Shown one piece after another: positions 11,291-22,715 of a stretch of 64,000 bases of DNA. Position numbers and translations under genes: made by a program. A model generated the notes under the pieces. That model ran no database searches. It was not told the DNA's origin and was given only the letters and a program-made list of their open reading frames with translations. The stretch lies in assembly GCF_007828725.1 (NCBI RefSeq), contig NZ_VIUW01000003.1:1-64000 (forward strand). The letters are read 5' to 3'. This DNA comes from Marihabitans asiaticum. GTDB taxonomy: Bacteria > Actinomycetota > Actinomycetes > Actinomycetales > Dermatophilaceae. Every line of letters begins with the position of its first letter. Within the stretch, counting starts at the first letter, position 1.

Positions 11291-11330
11291 GAGCCCCCGA
11301 GTCCGCGGACATCACGCGACACGGGGGCTC
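11291..11330 (+). terminator. hairpin after comF
   Basis: GAGCCCCCG (11291-11299) and CGGGGGCTC (11322-11330) make a perfect 9-bp stem. The 22-nt loop contains the small palindrome TCCGCGGA. It lies in the 194-bp comF-hpf gap. It has no T-tract, so termination is inferred from position only. Confidence 0.5.
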
Positions 11331-11473
11331 GACGCGTCTCGGCGGGCCGTCGCCTGCCACGACGACGCGCCCTCGCCGGGCCCAGGTCACGCCCCGGCGA
11401 CGAGGAGGTGTCTGACGCACTCGACGGCCTAGCGCGCCGCTCATCCCACCACATCAGCACTTCAGGAGGATCG

Positions 11474-12115
11474 ATGGAGATCGTCGTCACCGGACGCCAC
11501 GTCAACGTCTCTGACCGCTTGCGCGAGTACGTCTCGGAGAAGCTGGACAAGGTCACCGTGCTCGAGCCACGGGTGCAGCGGGTCGAGGTCCTGGTCAGTC
11601 ATGAGACCAACCCTCGGCAGGCGAAGACCTCTGAGCGGGTCGAGATCACCTGCAGGTCGAAGGGACCGGTCATCCGCGCCGAGGCGCGGCACGACGACCG
11701 ACAGTCGGCGGTCGACCTGGCCGTAGACAAGCTGATGGAGCGGCTGCGCCGAGCGCACGACAAGCGCAAGGTCCACCGCGGCCGCAAGTCGCCGGTCTCG
11801 GTTGCCGAGGCGACGGCCTCGCTGGCCCAGGCCGACGAGAGCACCGTGCCGGTCAGCGCTACTGCCGAGGACGCGCCGGACCTCTTCGGCGCAGTCGGAA
11901 ACTCGCCGATCGAGGTGCGCGAGAAGGTGCACAGCAGCGAGCCGATGACGCTCGAGGACGCGCTGCGCGAGATGGAGCTCGTCGGCCACGACTTCTACCT
12001 CTTCCACGACCGGGACACCGACCGGCCGAGCGTGGTCTACCGCAGGCGCGGCTGGTCCTACGGTGTGATCCACCTCGAGACCGAGCCGATCGGGGCGACC
12101 GGAACCGGCGCCTGA
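11474..12115 (+). CDS. hpf: long-form ribosome hibernation promoting factor
   Basis: A 213-aa protein with an N-terminal HPF/RaiA S30AE domain (residues 1-105) and a C-terminal dimerisation domain (about 155-205, with Phe-Tyr-Leu-Phe-His-Asp and Val-Tyr-Arg-Arg-Arg-Gly-Trp-Ser-Tyr-Gly-Val-Ile). Long HPF dimerises 70S ribosomes into 100S particles in stationary phase. The ATG at 11474 has AGGAGG upstream, the strongest Shine-Dalgarno sequence in this region. The conserved position upstream of secA supports the call. Confidence 0.93.
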   Translation: MEIVVTGRHVNVSDRLREYVSEKLDKVTVLEPRVQRVEVLVSHETNPRQAKTSERVEITCRSKGPVIRAEARHDDRQSAVDLAVDKLMERLRRAHDKRKVHRGRKSPVSVAEATASLAQADESTVPVSATAEDAPDLFGAVGNSPIEVREKVHSSEPMTLEDALREMELVGHDFYLFHDRDTDRPSVVYRRRGWSYGVIHLETEPIGATGTGA

Positions 12116-12198
12116 GCAGCGACCGCGGGCGTGGTCGTGGCGCCGGCCCGACCACGACCCGGGTCGGGGCAGACGAGGACCGCGCGGTAGCGCCGTCC

Positions 12199-12831
12199 GT
12201 GGCCCTGGTCTCGCGCTCGATCGTGATGCGGCTCGGCATGAGGGCAGTTCTGGAGGCGTCTGGAGCACGGGTCGTCGCCGAGGTCGGCTCGGCGCGCGGA
12301 GTCGCCGAGCTGCCACCCGGCTCGGTCGACGTCGTCCTCGCAGACCGCGAGTCGCTGCAGCGGTGGGACGGCGAGGTCCTCGGCGCGCTCACCCAGCTGC
12401 CCTCACGTCCTGCAGTGGTGGTGCTCGGGCATGACCCCCGAGCGGCCGCAGATGCCAGCGGCATCGTGAGTGTCCGGCGAGAGTGCGAGCCCGAGGAGCT
12501 GATGTCGGTGGTGCGACGTCAGCTGGACCCGGCCGACCGTTCTCCCGAGTGCGCGGAGCCGGGCCCCGTGCGAGACCGGAAGCACGAGGACTCGGAGCAC
12601 CGGTTGGGTCTGCTGACGGCACGCGAGCTCGAGGTGCTGTCCCTGCTGGCGCGGGGGATGAGCAACGCCGAGATCGCGCAGCGGATGGCTATCGCTGAGA
12701 ACACGGTGAAGAACCACGTCCGTGGGGTGCTCTCGAAGCTCGAGCTGCCCACCCGCCTCGCCGCCGCCACCTTCGCCCTTCGCCGCTGGAGCCCCGAGCC
12801 GCCCTCGACCGCGGGAGAGCAGGCGCCATGA
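12199..12831 (+). CDS. LuxR/NarL-type regulator with degenerate receiver
   Basis: A 210-aa protein. The C-terminal LuxR helix-turn-helix is clear (Leu-Thr-Ala-Arg-Glu-Leu-Glu-Val-Leu, then Asn-Thr-Val-Lys-Asn-His-Val). The first 110 residues resemble a NarL receiver, but the acidic pair at the end of strand 1 is replaced by Ser-Arg-Ser. Asp49 remains at the phosphoacceptor position, and no conserved Thr or Lys is obvious afterwards. Phosphorylation-independent control is inferred. No histidine kinase is adjacent. The last 4 nt overlap the YcaQ-like gene, suggesting coupling. The GTG start is the first in frame, and the true start is uncertain. Confidence 0.75.
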   Translation: MALVSRSIVMRLGMRAVLEASGARVVAEVGSARGVAELPPGSVDVVLADRESLQRWDGEVLGALTQLPSRPAVVVLGHDPRAAADASGIVSVRRECEPEELMSVVRRQLDPADRSPECAEPGPVRDRKHEDSEHRLGLLTARELEVLSLLARGMSNAEIAQRMAIAENTVKNHVRGVLSKLELPTRLAAATFALRRWSPEPPSTAGEQAP

Positions 12832-14060
12832 CCGCCACCACGCCGCGACTCCGCGCGGCCGCGGCGCGACGGATCGCGATCGCGGCGCAAGGACTGGCCC
12901 GCCCACGTCCCGGACGGGACGTCGGCACCCGGGACCTCCTACGGGTGCTGGACACGGTCGGGCTGGTCCAGGTCGACAGCGTCAACGTCCTCGCGCGCAG
13001 CCATTACCTGCCCTTCTTCTCCCGGCTCGGACCGTATGACACCGGCCTGCTCGACCGCCTCCGAGACCGCTCCCCACGGCGCATGGTCGAGTACTGGGCG
13101 CACGAGGCAAGCCTCATGCCGCCCTCGACCTGGCCGCTCATGGAGCACCCGCGCATGCGGCGCGCGGTCGACGGCTCGTGGGGAGGGATGCAGCGCGTCG
13201 CCCGCGATCACCCACAGCTCGTGCGCACCGTCCTCGCCGAGGTCGAGTCGGGTCCGCCCCGCACCGCCCGCCAGCTCGAGGTCGCCCTCGAGCACGAACG
13301 AGCCGAGCGCGGTGCCGACTGGGGCTGGAACTGGTCGCTGGTCAAGCTCGCACTCGAGCATCTCTTCTGGGCCGGACGCATCGCCTCCGCAGGGAGGACC
13401 GCCCAGTTCGAGCGGCGGTACGCCCCCGTGGGCCGCGTCGCACCCCCTTCGCTGCGCGAGGTCTGGACCGACCGATCCCGGTGGCCGGAACCGGAGCAGG
13501 CCTACGACGAGCTCGCGCGGATCGCGACCCGGGCGATGGGAGTCGCGAGCGCGGCAGACGTGGCCGACTACTTCCGCACCCGACGGGACCAGACCGGCCC
13601 GGCACTGGACCGGCTCACCAGGGCCGGAGAGCTCGAGATCGTCACGGTCGAGGGCTGGCGCGATCCCGGCTACCTCTACCGGGGCGCCCGCAGGCCTCGC
13701 GCGGTGGATGCGGCGGCGCTGCTCTCCCCCTTCGACTCAATGGTGTGGTGCCGGCCCCGGATCGAGCGGCTCTTCGACTTCCGCTACCGGATCGAGATCT
13801 ACACCCCCTCCGCCAAACGGGTCCACGGCTACTACGTCCTGCCCTTCCTCCTCGGCGACCGGCTGGTCGGCCGGGTCGACCTCAAGGCGGACCGTGGGGC
13901 CGGGGTGCTCCGGGTCCAGCAGCTGACGTGGGAGCCGGGCCGGGGGGGCGCGAGCGACCGGACCGCGCTCGAGGCCGAGCTGCACGACATGGCGCGGTGG
14001 CTCGCCCTCGCGGCGGTCGCCGGACGGCCTCGTCAGGACTCGTCGACAAGCTCCCAGTAG
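12828..14060 (+). CDS. YcaQ/AlkX-like DNA glycosylase (HTH_42 family)
   Basis: A 410-aa winged-helix protein of the family that includes E. coli YcaQ and Streptomyces AlkZ, which unhook DNA crosslinks and other alkylated bases. The catalytic motif Gln-x-Asp is visible as Gln48-Val49-Asp50, followed by [10 protein letters not shown]. A Trp-rich middle part and a C-terminal beta-barrel region (His-Gly-Tyr-Tyr-Val-Leu-Pro-Phe-Leu) follow. ATG 12828 overlaps the LuxR stop (ATGA). Its 3' end overlaps the convergent GNAT gene by 28 bp. Confidence 0.8.
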   Translation: MTATTPRLRAAAARRIAIAAQGLARPRPGRDVGTRDLLRVLDTVGLVQVDSVNVLARSHYLPFFSRLGPYDTGLLDRLRDRSPRRMVEYWAHEASLMPPSTWPLMEHPRMRRAVDGSWGGMQRVARDHPQLVRTVLAEVESGPPRTARQLEVALEHERAERGADWGWNWSLVKLALEHLFWAGRIASAGRTAQFERRYAPVGRVAPPSLREVWTDRSRWPEPEQAYDELARIATRAMGVASAADVADYFRTRRDQTGPALDRLTRAGELEIVTVEGWRDPGYLYRGARRPRAVDAAALLSPFDSMVWCRPRIERLFDFRYRIEIYTPSAKRVHGYYVLPFLLGDRLVGRVDLKADRGAGVLRVQQLTWEPGRGGASDRTALEAELHDMARWLALAAVAGRPRQDSSTSSQ

Positions 14061-15178
14061 AGAGCGTCGGCGTACGAACCGTCGGGCAGCCGGTCGACCG
14101 AGTGCTCGCGGCCCCAGACGACGAATCCCGCTCGCCGGAGCACGGTGTTGCTTGCCTCGTTGTCCGCGGCGGTCTCCGCGACGAGGCGGCGTATGCCCAG
14201 CCCTCCGTCGTCGACCCGGCGCACAGCGTAAGAGACCGCGAGGCGCGCAGCCTCGGTAGCGACCCCACGTCCGCGGGCGCTCGGCGTGAGCTGGTACCCG
14301 ATCTCGGCGACGTCGCTGCTGTCCAGCGTCCCATTGCGGACGAAGACGTCGAGGTCGCCGAGCGCCCGGTCGCTCTCGCGGTCGGCGATGCACCAGTCGA
14401 CGACGGCGCCCGAGGCGACCGCGCTGCGTCGCCGCTCCAGCCAGGCCGGGAAGTCGGCCGACGTCATCGACGGCCCGGTCGAGGGGATCCAGTGCGCGGG
14501 GTCGTCGCGTGGTTCGAGACCCTCCCCGTCGTCGTCGCGCCACGGCCGCAGCCGGACCTGCTCGCCCTCGAGGACGGGCGCCACCACCCACGGAGTTCGC
14601 GGCTCCATCGGCTGATCCGGCAGCAGCGATGCGCACCAGGCGTCCTCGCTCCGGCCGTCCCGGCCAGCGATGCGCTGGGGCAGCGTGCCGTGCCAGGTCA
14701 TCCCGACCCTCCACGCCACCCGCCACGAGGCCCAGTTGCCGACGCCCGCGTACCAGTACAGGCTCGGGGCACCCTCCTCGAATGCCCATGCCGCCGCCAG
14801 CCGGAGCGCCGCGGTCATGACACCGCGCCCACGCGCGGCCGGGTGGGTGGCGAAGCCGACCTCCCACGACGCGGTACCCCTTCGCCTCACGTCGAGCAGA
14901 CCGGCGAAGGGGACCGGGTCACCGCCGTCAGCCGGGTTCGCCAGCTCGAGGGCGAAGACGGCGTCGCCACCCTCCTCCCACCCACGCCGGATGACGTCGA
15001 GGTACTCACGAGCATCGTCGAGGCTGTAGGGGGAGGGGACGGTCGTCCACAGCACCGTCTCTGGGTCGGTGCTCTGCTCCACGGAGGCGGGCAGATCCGC
15101 CTCGGTCATGGCGCGCAGGACGACGGTGCCGTCGGTCAGGCGGGGGACGACGTCGGGGTAGTGGGTCACGTAGCTCAC
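14033..15178 (-). CDS. tandem GNAT acetyltransferase
   Basis: A 381-aa protein made of two RimJ/RimL-like GNAT domains (about 1-185 and 195-381). Each has an acetyl-CoA loop: Ala-Ala-Arg-Gly-Arg-Gly-Val near residue 115 and Ser-Ala-Arg-Gly-Arg-Gly-Val near 310. The conserved Asn and aromatic residues before the last strand are present in both. The substrate is unknown; N-terminal acetylation or small-molecule acetylation are both possible. It is transcribed divergently from secA and converges with the YcaQ-like gene. Confidence 0.8.
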   Translation of the reverse strand: MSYVTHYPDVVPRLTDGTVVLRAMTEADLPASVEQSTDPETVLWTTVPSPYSLDDAREYLDVIRRGWEEGGDAVFALELANPADGGDPVPFAGLLDVRRRGTASWEVGFATHPAARGRGVMTAALRLAAAWAFEEGAPSLYWYAGVGNWASWRVAWRVGMTWHGTLPQRIAGRDGRSEDAWCASLLPDQPMEPRTPWVVAPVLEGEQVRLRPWRDDDGEGLEPRDDPAHWIPSTGPSMTSADFPAWLERRRSAVASGAVVDWCIADRESDRALGDLDVFVRNGTLDSSDVAEIGYQLTPSARGRGVATEAARLAVSYAVRRVDDGGLGIRRLVAETAADNEASNTVLRRAGFVVWGREHSVDRLPDGSYADALYWELVDES

Positions 15179-15276
15179 CTTCGGGCACTCCCGGTCGTCG
15201 CGGCAACCGAGTTGTTCGCCGTGGCCAGCTCCCTCCCTTCGCCGGCGGTCCGTTGGGCTCGCTCAGCGGGAAGGAC

Positions 15277-15282
15277 TAACCT
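15277..15282 (+). promoter_or_regulatory. -10 box TAACCT for secA
   Basis: TAACCT lies about 67 nt upstream of the secA GTG in the 171-bp divergent gap with the GNAT gene. This would give a leadered transcript, consistent with the Shine-Dalgarno sequence before secA. Confidence 0.45.
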
Positions 15283-15349
15283 GACGCGCAGTCCATCGGG
15301 CACGGGTCAGGTCCCCGCTCCCCGTGCCGTCGTCAGGAGAGATGCATCC

Positions 15350-18148
<2,799 letters not shown>

Positions 18149-18169
18149 CCGCGCCTGTCGCGGGGCGGG

Positions 18170-18742
18170 TCAGCCGATCTGCAGCGCGGTGACCACCCAC
18201 CGTCCGTCCCGGCCCTCGAGGCGAAGGGCGAGGGCCCTGACCCGCTGGCCGTCGAGGAGCACCAGGCTGGCCTCGGCGACGTCCTCTCGGGGCAGGCTCA
18301 CCTGGCTGGTCCGGACCTGGACCCGTCGTGCGGTGTCCGAGCCGCCCCGGTGGACCCGGGTCGCGCGCCGACTCTGCGCAGCGGCTCGTCGGGCCACGGC
18401 GGTGTAGACCTCCGGAGAGGTCCACCGCAGCACCTGGGTCGCCGTACGAGACCCTCGCATCACCTCGACGAGCGCCTGGCCGACGTGGGCTGCCCACCGA
18501 GCGGCGTCCGGGAGCTGCTCGGCGCAGGTGGGTTGGGGGCCGAAGATGTCCTCGTTCGAGGCGGCGGCGAAGTCGACGGCGAGGAGGTCCTGGACGTACG
18601 GCGATCCAAGCGGTGGTGCGATCGCGTGCTGAGCGCTGGTCGGCAGCGGCACGCCGGCCGGTCGGGGAGAGGGTGCGGGCGCGATGTGGATGGGTGGGGT
18701 CGATGCGGAGAGGGCGTGGGACGCCAGGGCAAGGGCTGTCAT
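18170..18742 (-). CDS. Rv3235-like conserved protein
   Basis: A 190-aa protein of a small actinobacterial family found beside secA (Rv3235 in M. tuberculosis). The N-terminal 50 residues are Pro/Ala-rich and low in complexity. The C-terminal half is a predicted alpha+beta domain ending Arg-Trp-Val-Val-Thr-Ala-Leu-Gln, reminiscent of SnoaL/NTF2-like folds; that is only an inference. The ATG at 18742 sits 5 bp after the LysM gene stop, so the two form an operon. Confidence 0.7.
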   Translation of the reverse strand: MTALALASHALSASTPPIHIAPAPSPRPAGVPLPTSAQHAIAPPLGSPYVQDLLAVDFAAASNEDIFGPQPTCAEQLPDAARWAAHVGQALVEVMRGSRTATQVLRWTSPEVYTAVARRAAAQSRRATRVHRGGSDTARRVQVRTSQVSLPREDVAEASLVLLDGQRVRALALRLEGRDGRWVVTALQIG

Positions 18743-18747
18743 CGTGC

Positions 18748-19578
18748 TCAGCTCCCGATCCGCGTGTTCGGCGCGTGCAGCGTCGTGCCGGGAAGGATGA
18801 GGTCGGGGTCGGCACCGATCGTCGACCGGTTCGCCGCGTGCCATCGAGGAACCTCGGCGGCGATGGTGCTCGTCGTGGCCGCACCACCGAGGTGTCGGGC
18901 GACGATGTCCCACAGGCAGTCACCCCGCCGGACCACGTAGCCCTCGTCCTCGTCGGCCGCCGGGCCAGCGGACCGTGGCGCGCCGATGACGTCGGGCGCG
19001 GGCTGGGCGGGGCGCGGTCGGTGCGGTACCCATCCCGGGTCGGGGTCGGGTCCGACCGGTCGGGCCTCCTCCCCGGCTGACTCGGCGGTGGCTTCTACGC
19101 TCTCGGTGGCGGACTCGGCGAACCCCGGATCGGGTGCCGAGCTCGGGAGCGGCCGCCAGTCGGGCGAGGTGGTCTGCGCCGTCGTCGCGACTGTCGTGGC
19201 GGCCGCCGCGACCGAGGCCCCGGGCAGGACCGCGGTGCCGGCGCCCAGGCCGATCGACATCGCCAGCGCCCGACGTAGCAGGGCGGGCGTGACGGCCGCG
19301 GACGCCCGCTGGCCCGCGCGGCCGACCGCCCCCGGGACGAGGGCGAGCAGGTGGAGCAGGGTGGCCAGGGTGAACCAGCCCGCGAGGACGGTGCCGAGCA
19401 GCGCCGCAGTGACCAGCAGAGCCGTGGCGGGGTCGGAGCGGTCACCGCCCAGCGAGCGTGCTGCAGCGGCGCCGAGCCCGCCGGTGGCGAGGCAGCCCAG
19501 CGCAGCGGTCACGGCCAGGGCCCGGCCCCCCGCGCGGTCCGACGAGGGGTGACCGGTCAGGTCGGCGGTGCGGCTCAT
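18748..19578 (-). CDS. LysM-domain membrane protein
   Basis: A 276-aa protein with two or three N-terminal hydrophobic segments (about 20-45, 50-85 and 105-130). A long Pro/Ala/Glu-rich linker follows, then a C-terminal LysM (about 225-275; Tyr-Val-Val-Arg-Arg-Gly-Asp-Cys-Leu-Trp-Asp-Ile-Val and Asp-Pro-Asp-Leu-Ile-Leu-Pro-Gly). LysM domains bind peptidoglycan, so a wall-anchoring role is inferred. The position upstream of the Rv3235-like gene is conserved in Micrococcales-type genomes as far as I know. The promoter region at 19579-19685 is shared with a divergent gene. Confidence 0.75.
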   Translation of the reverse strand: MSRTADLTGHPSSDRAGGRALAVTAALGCLATGGLGAAAARSLGGDRSDPATALLVTAALLGTVLAGWFTLATLLHLLALVPGAVGRAGQRASAAVTPALLRRALAMSIGLGAGTAVLPGASVAAAATTVATTAQTTSPDWRPLPSSAPDPGFAESATESVEATAESAGEEARPVGPDPDPGWVPHRPRPAQPAPDVIGAPRSAGPAADEDEGYVVRRGDCLWDIVARHLGGAATTSTIAAEVPRWHAANRSTIGADPDLILPGTTLHAPNTRIGS

Positions 19579-19628
19579 CTGATCTCCTCCACGATCACTG
19601 CACAGAGCGTCATCAACTGCTGAACAGA

Positions 19629-19668
19629 ATCAAACAGCATCAAATGGCATCAAGCAACCGCAAGCGTG
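19629..19668. promoter_or_regulatory. phased 10-bp direct repeats (ATCAA) in a divergent promoter
   Basis: Three exact ATCAA blocks start at 19629, 19639 and 19649, and a weaker fourth unit (CGCAAG) follows at 19659. A further ATCAA lies at 19612. The 10-bp spacing places every copy on the same DNA face. The block is A-rich in a G+C-rich genome. It lies between the LysM gene (minus) and the gene at 19686 (plus), just upstream of the latter's -10 box. An operator for a head-to-tail DNA-binding protein is inferred. Confidence 0.5.
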
Positions 19669-19673
19669 AGTCG

Positions 19674-19679
19674 TAGAGT
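19674..19679 (+). promoter_or_regulatory. -10 box TAGAGT, leaderless
   Basis: TAGAGT ends 6 nt before the ATG at 19686 and no ribosome binding site intervenes. Confidence 0.5.
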
Positions 19680-19685
19680 GCCGCC

Positions 19686-20231
19686 ATGCGGTGGGACAAG
19701 CTCTTCGACGACCTTGAGGCTCAGCTCGCGGCCGAGTCCCGCCTCGAGCTCGACGCCGAGGTCGCCGACCGCACCCGCGCCGAGCGCGCGAAGGTCACCC
19801 TCGTCGAGCGGCTCGTCGGCAGCCTGGGGTCCTCGGTCGAGGTGCAGCTGCTCGGCGGGCAGCGGGCCGGCGGGTCGGTCGCCGATGTCGGCCGCGACTG
19901 GCTCGTGCTCGAGGGAGCAAGCGGCCCCACCCTCGTGCCCACGGGGGCGCTGGTGGCCGTGCACGGCGTGGCTCGTCGACCCAGGAGCGACGCCAGCGCG
20001 CGCCGGCTCGGTCTGGGATACGCGCTGCGCGGGGTCAGCCGAGACCGGCGGCCCGTGCACGTGCTCGACACCGGCGGGGGACGGACGTCGGGGACGATCG
20101 ACGGGGTCGGCGCCGACTGGCTCGACCTCAGCGAGCACGCGGTGGACGAGCCCCGACGAACCGCCAACGTCCGCGCGAGCCGGACCATCCCCTTCGCATC
20201 GGTCGCTGCGGTCGTCTCGGCCGTGCACTAG
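19686..20231 (+). CDS. conserved hypothetical protein
   Basis: A 181-aa soluble protein of unknown function. The first 45 residues form a charged helix (Trp-Asp-Lys-Leu-Phe-Asp-Asp-Leu-Glu-Ala-Gln). Two beta-rich segments follow that each resemble a short Sm-like or barrel repeat (about 50-95 and 115-175), with a parallel Gly-x-Asp-Trp-Leu phrase in each (Gly-Arg-Asp-Trp-Leu and Gly-Ala-Asp-Trp-Leu). This internal duplication is visible in the sequence; the fold is inferred. It is probably expressed from the leaderless promoter next to the phased repeats. Confidence 0.65.
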   Translation: MRWDKLFDDLEAQLAAESRLELDAEVADRTRAERAKVTLVERLVGSLGSSVEVQLLGGQRAGGSVADVGRDWLVLEGASGPTLVPTGALVAVHGVARRPRSDASARRLGLGYALRGVSRDRRPVHVLDTGGGRTSGTIDGVGADWLDLSEHAVDEPRRTANVRASRTIPFASVAAVVSAVH

Positions 20232-20251
20232 CCGCGCGACCCGCCCGCGGG

Positions 20252-20467
20252 CTACTCCTGCTGCTGACCGGCGACGAACGCGCGGGTCTGGGAGTACATC
20301 CGCTCGATGTAGGAGTCCAGCTCGCTCATCTCGACGCGCCACTGGCCCCGGCCGCCGACCTTGATCGCCGGCAGCTCACCGCTGCGCACCAGGGCATAGG
20401 CCTGGGCGGAGGAGATGTCGAGGATCTCGGATACCTCGGAGAGGGGGATGAATCGTCTGCTGGTCAT
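20252..20467 (-). CDS. excisionase/MerR-like small HTH protein
   Basis: A 71-aa DNA-binding protein with a winged helix-turn-helix of the excisionase/BldC-like superfamily: Leu-Ser-Glu-Val-Ser-Glu-Ile-Leu-Asp-Ile-Ser, then Ala-Tyr-Ala-Leu-Val-Arg-Ser-Gly-Glu-Leu-Pro-Ala, then the wing Gly-Gly-Arg-Gly-Gln-Trp-Arg-Val. It has no effector domain. It is not linked to an integrase, so a chromosomal regulator is more likely than a phage excisionase. It converges with the gene at 19686 and diverges from the SAF gene. It may bind the phased repeats at 19629; this is speculative. Confidence 0.75.
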   Translation of the reverse strand: MTSRRFIPLSEVSEILDISSAQAYALVRSGELPAIKVGGRGQWRVEMSELDSYIERMYSQTRAFVAGQQQE

Positions 20468-20627
20468 GGTCCTCGTTCTTCGGGCGTCGGTGACCCCATC
20501 GTGCCAGGGCGGGCACACCTGGGCGGCGCTCCACCACCACCGTTGTGGATAACTCGACCTGCACATCCGGTCCTCTTGGGTGATGATGTGGCCGACCACG
20601 AAGCGGGACGACCAAGGGGGAACCACC

Positions 20628-21302
20628 GTGAGCACCGAACTGCCCAAGCCGACCGCGCGGCGCCTCAGTGCCCCGAGCTGGAAGGACAGCCGCCTGCTCA
20701 TCGGCGTCCTCCTCGTGCTGGCCTCGGTGGTGGTCGGCGCCCTGGCGATCGGTGCGGCGGACGACCGGGTCGGGGTCTGGGCGGCGAAGGGGGAGCTGGT
20801 GCCCGGTGACCCGGTGGGCACCGAAGACCTCGTCCGGGTCGAGGTCCAGCTCGGGGAGCAGGCGGGGGAGTACCTCGCCTCGGAGCAGGAGATCCCGCAG
20901 GGGGCGACGGTGGACCGACTGGTCGTCGGGGGTGAGCTCGTCCCGCGGTCGGCGCTGGTCGACCCCGGTGAGCTCGAGGTGCGGTCGGTCCCGGTGCATG
21001 TCGACCCCATCTACCTCTCGACGCTGACGAAGGGGAGCCGGGTCAGCGTGTACGCCGCCGAGCCCATGTCCGCCGACGCGGAGCAGGCCGGTGAGCCTGC
21101 CCGGTACGAGAAGGTCATCGAGCAGGTTACGGTGGCGCAGATCCCCGGCGACGAAGGGGGGCTGATGAGCTCGGCGACCGAGGCGGCGGTCGTGCTCCTC
21201 GTCCCCGAGGGCGAGGAGTCGCGACTGCTGTCGCTGGACCGCAAGGACCGGCCGATCAAGCTGGTCGCCGACGGTGGGAGCCTGCAGCAGGGCGGGGAGT
21301 GA
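20628..21302 (+). CDS. SAF-domain (CpaB/RcpC-like) membrane protein
   Basis: A 224-aa protein with a short cytoplasmic N-terminus, one membrane helix (about residues 24-44), and an extracytoplasmic SAF domain (about 50-115) of the kind found in Flp pilus assembly protein CpaB/RcpC. The C-terminal part ends in a beta-rich region. The GTG at 20628 is preceded by AAGGGGG. It overlaps the next gene by 4 nt. No other Tad pilus gene is in this window, so a pilus role is unproven. Confidence 0.7.
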   Translation: MSTELPKPTARRLSAPSWKDSRLLIGVLLVLASVVVGALAIGAADDRVGVWAAKGELVPGDPVGTEDLVRVEVQLGEQAGEYLASEQEIPQGATVDRLVVGGELVPRSALVDPGELEVRSVPVHVDPIYLSTLTKGSRVSVYAAEPMSADAEQAGEPARYEKVIEQVTVAQIPGDEGGLMSSATEAAVVLLVPEGEESRLLSLDRKDRPIKLVADGGSLQQGGE

Positions 21303-22651
21303 GCATGGACCTCCTCGTCGCGGTCGGACACTCCTGGGAGGCCCGGCTCGTCGAGAGACTGAGCTCGGTGCCAGGGGTCGTCGTCTCTCGTCGGTGCGTC
21401 GACCTCGCCGAGCTGCTCTCGGCCGTCGCCGCGGGGCACGGTGATGTCGCGGTGGTCTCGGGTGACCTGCGCGGGCTTGACCGGGAGTCCGTGGCGCAGG
21501 TGGCCCGGCACGGGGTCCGGGTCGTCGGGGCGTCGCCGGACGGGAGCGAGGCGCGCGAGCGTGAGCTGCGCCAACTCGGCGTGGCCGGTGTGCTCCACCC
21601 CGCCCTCGAGACCGACGAGATCGCGCGACGCCTCAGTGAAGAAGACCCTGACGGGATTGCCGGGCTGGCCCTCTCCGGCGACGACGAGCGGCCAGACCTG
21701 TCCGGGAGCGGGCCGGTGCGCGCGATGCGTGGTCCCTCCGTGGCCTCCGCCGGCGCCCGAGCAGGTGAAGGAGCCGCAGAGCGGGGTGACCTCTCGCAGA
21801 CGCCCGAGGTCGAGCAGCCGCGAGTTGTCGCCGTGTGGGGTCCGACCGGGGCCCCGGGCCGGACCACCGTGGCGGTCAACGTCGCCAGTGAGCTGGCCCG
21901 CCTGGGTCGCAGCACCCTGCTCGTGGATCTCGACACCTACGGCGCGTCGGTCGCCCAGTTCCTCTCGGTACTTGACGAGTCGCCCGGCGTCGCCGCCGCG
22001 GCCCGGGCCTCGGAGCTCGGCACGCTTGACCTCGCCGCCCTGGCCCGCCTGGCGCCGGAGGCCGCACCCGGTCTGCGGGTACTGTCCGGAATCGTCAGCG
22101 CGCAACGGTGGCCAGAGCTACGCCCAGCCGCGATCGAGCACGTCATCGACCTCTCCCGTGGTCTGGCGGACGTCGTCGTCCTCGACCTTGGCTTCTCGGT
22201 CGAGGACGACGAGGAGCTCAGCTACGACACCGACGCGCCGCGACGCAACGCCACGACCCTGACCGGCCTGGCGCAGGCGGACGACCTCGTGGTCGTCGGC
22301 GCCGCCGACCCGATCGGCCTGCAGCGGCTCGTGCGCGCGCTGCAGTCTCTCCCCTCGGTGCCGTCGCCACCGCCGCGCACCGTGGTCAACCGGGTGCGCG
22401 CCGCCTCCGTCGGGCCAGATCCGGGTCGACGGATCGCGGAGTCCCTGCAGCGGTTCGCCGGGGTGGAGGCGCTCCACCTCGTGCCCGACGACCCGGCCGC
22501 CTGTGACGCCGCACTGCTCCAGGGCAGGACCCTCGCCGAGTGCGCCCCCAGCAGCTCCGCCCGGGACGCGCTCCGGACGCTGGCCGCTGATCTCGTCGGG
22601 GTCGAGACACGTCGTCAGGACGGCTCGAGGCGCCGCCGCCGACGCGGTTGA
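21299..22651 (+). CDS. CpaE/MinD-like ATPase
   Basis: A 450-aa protein with an N-terminal receiver-like region (about 1-115) and a C-terminal P-loop domain of the MinD/ParA/CpaE class (about 180-420). The deviant Walker A reads Gly-Pro-Thr-Gly-Ala-Pro-Gly-Arg-Thr-Thr: Arg replaces the usual P-loop Lys, and no signature Lys is seen. A Walker A-prime-like Leu-Leu-Val-Asp-Leu-Asp and a later Val-Val-Leu-Asp-Leu-Gly are present. Nucleotide binding may therefore differ from MinD. It is translationally coupled to the SAF gene, and the pair resembles CpaB-CpaE of Tad systems. Confidence 0.7.
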   Translation: MSMDLLVAVGHSWEARLVERLSSVPGVVVSRRCVDLAELLSAVAAGHGDVAVVSGDLRGLDRESVAQVARHGVRVVGASPDGSEARERELRQLGVAGVLHPALETDEIARRLSEEDPDGIAGLALSGDDERPDLSGSGPVRAMRGPSVASAGARAGEGAAERGDLSQTPEVEQPRVVAVWGPTGAPGRTTVAVNVASELARLGRSTLLVDLDTYGASVAQFLSVLDESPGVAAAARASELGTLDLAALARLAPEAAPGLRVLSGIVSAQRWPELRPAAIEHVIDLSRGLADVVVLDLGFSVEDDEELSYDTDAPRRNATTLTGLAQADDLVVVGAADPIGLQRLVRALQSLPSVPSPPPRTVVNRVRAASVGPDPGRRIAESLQRFAGVEALHLVPDDPAACDAALLQGRTLAECAPSSSARDALRTLAADLVGVETRRQDGSRRRRRRG

Positions 22652-22715
22652 TCTCGCGGCGCCGCCGGAGGCGGCACCCGCGAACCGGGCTCACCACCTT
22701 CGCCGCTCTGACACC

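Noticed and set aside
13178-15349. Long N-terminal extension of secA in the same frame
   Set aside because: It runs across the YcaQ-like and GNAT genes; GTG 15350 with a strong ribosome binding site gives the normal SecA N-terminus.
20252-20467. Prophage excisionase
   Set aside because: No integrase, attachment site or phage gene is nearby, and all neighbours are chromosomal housekeeping or envelope genes.
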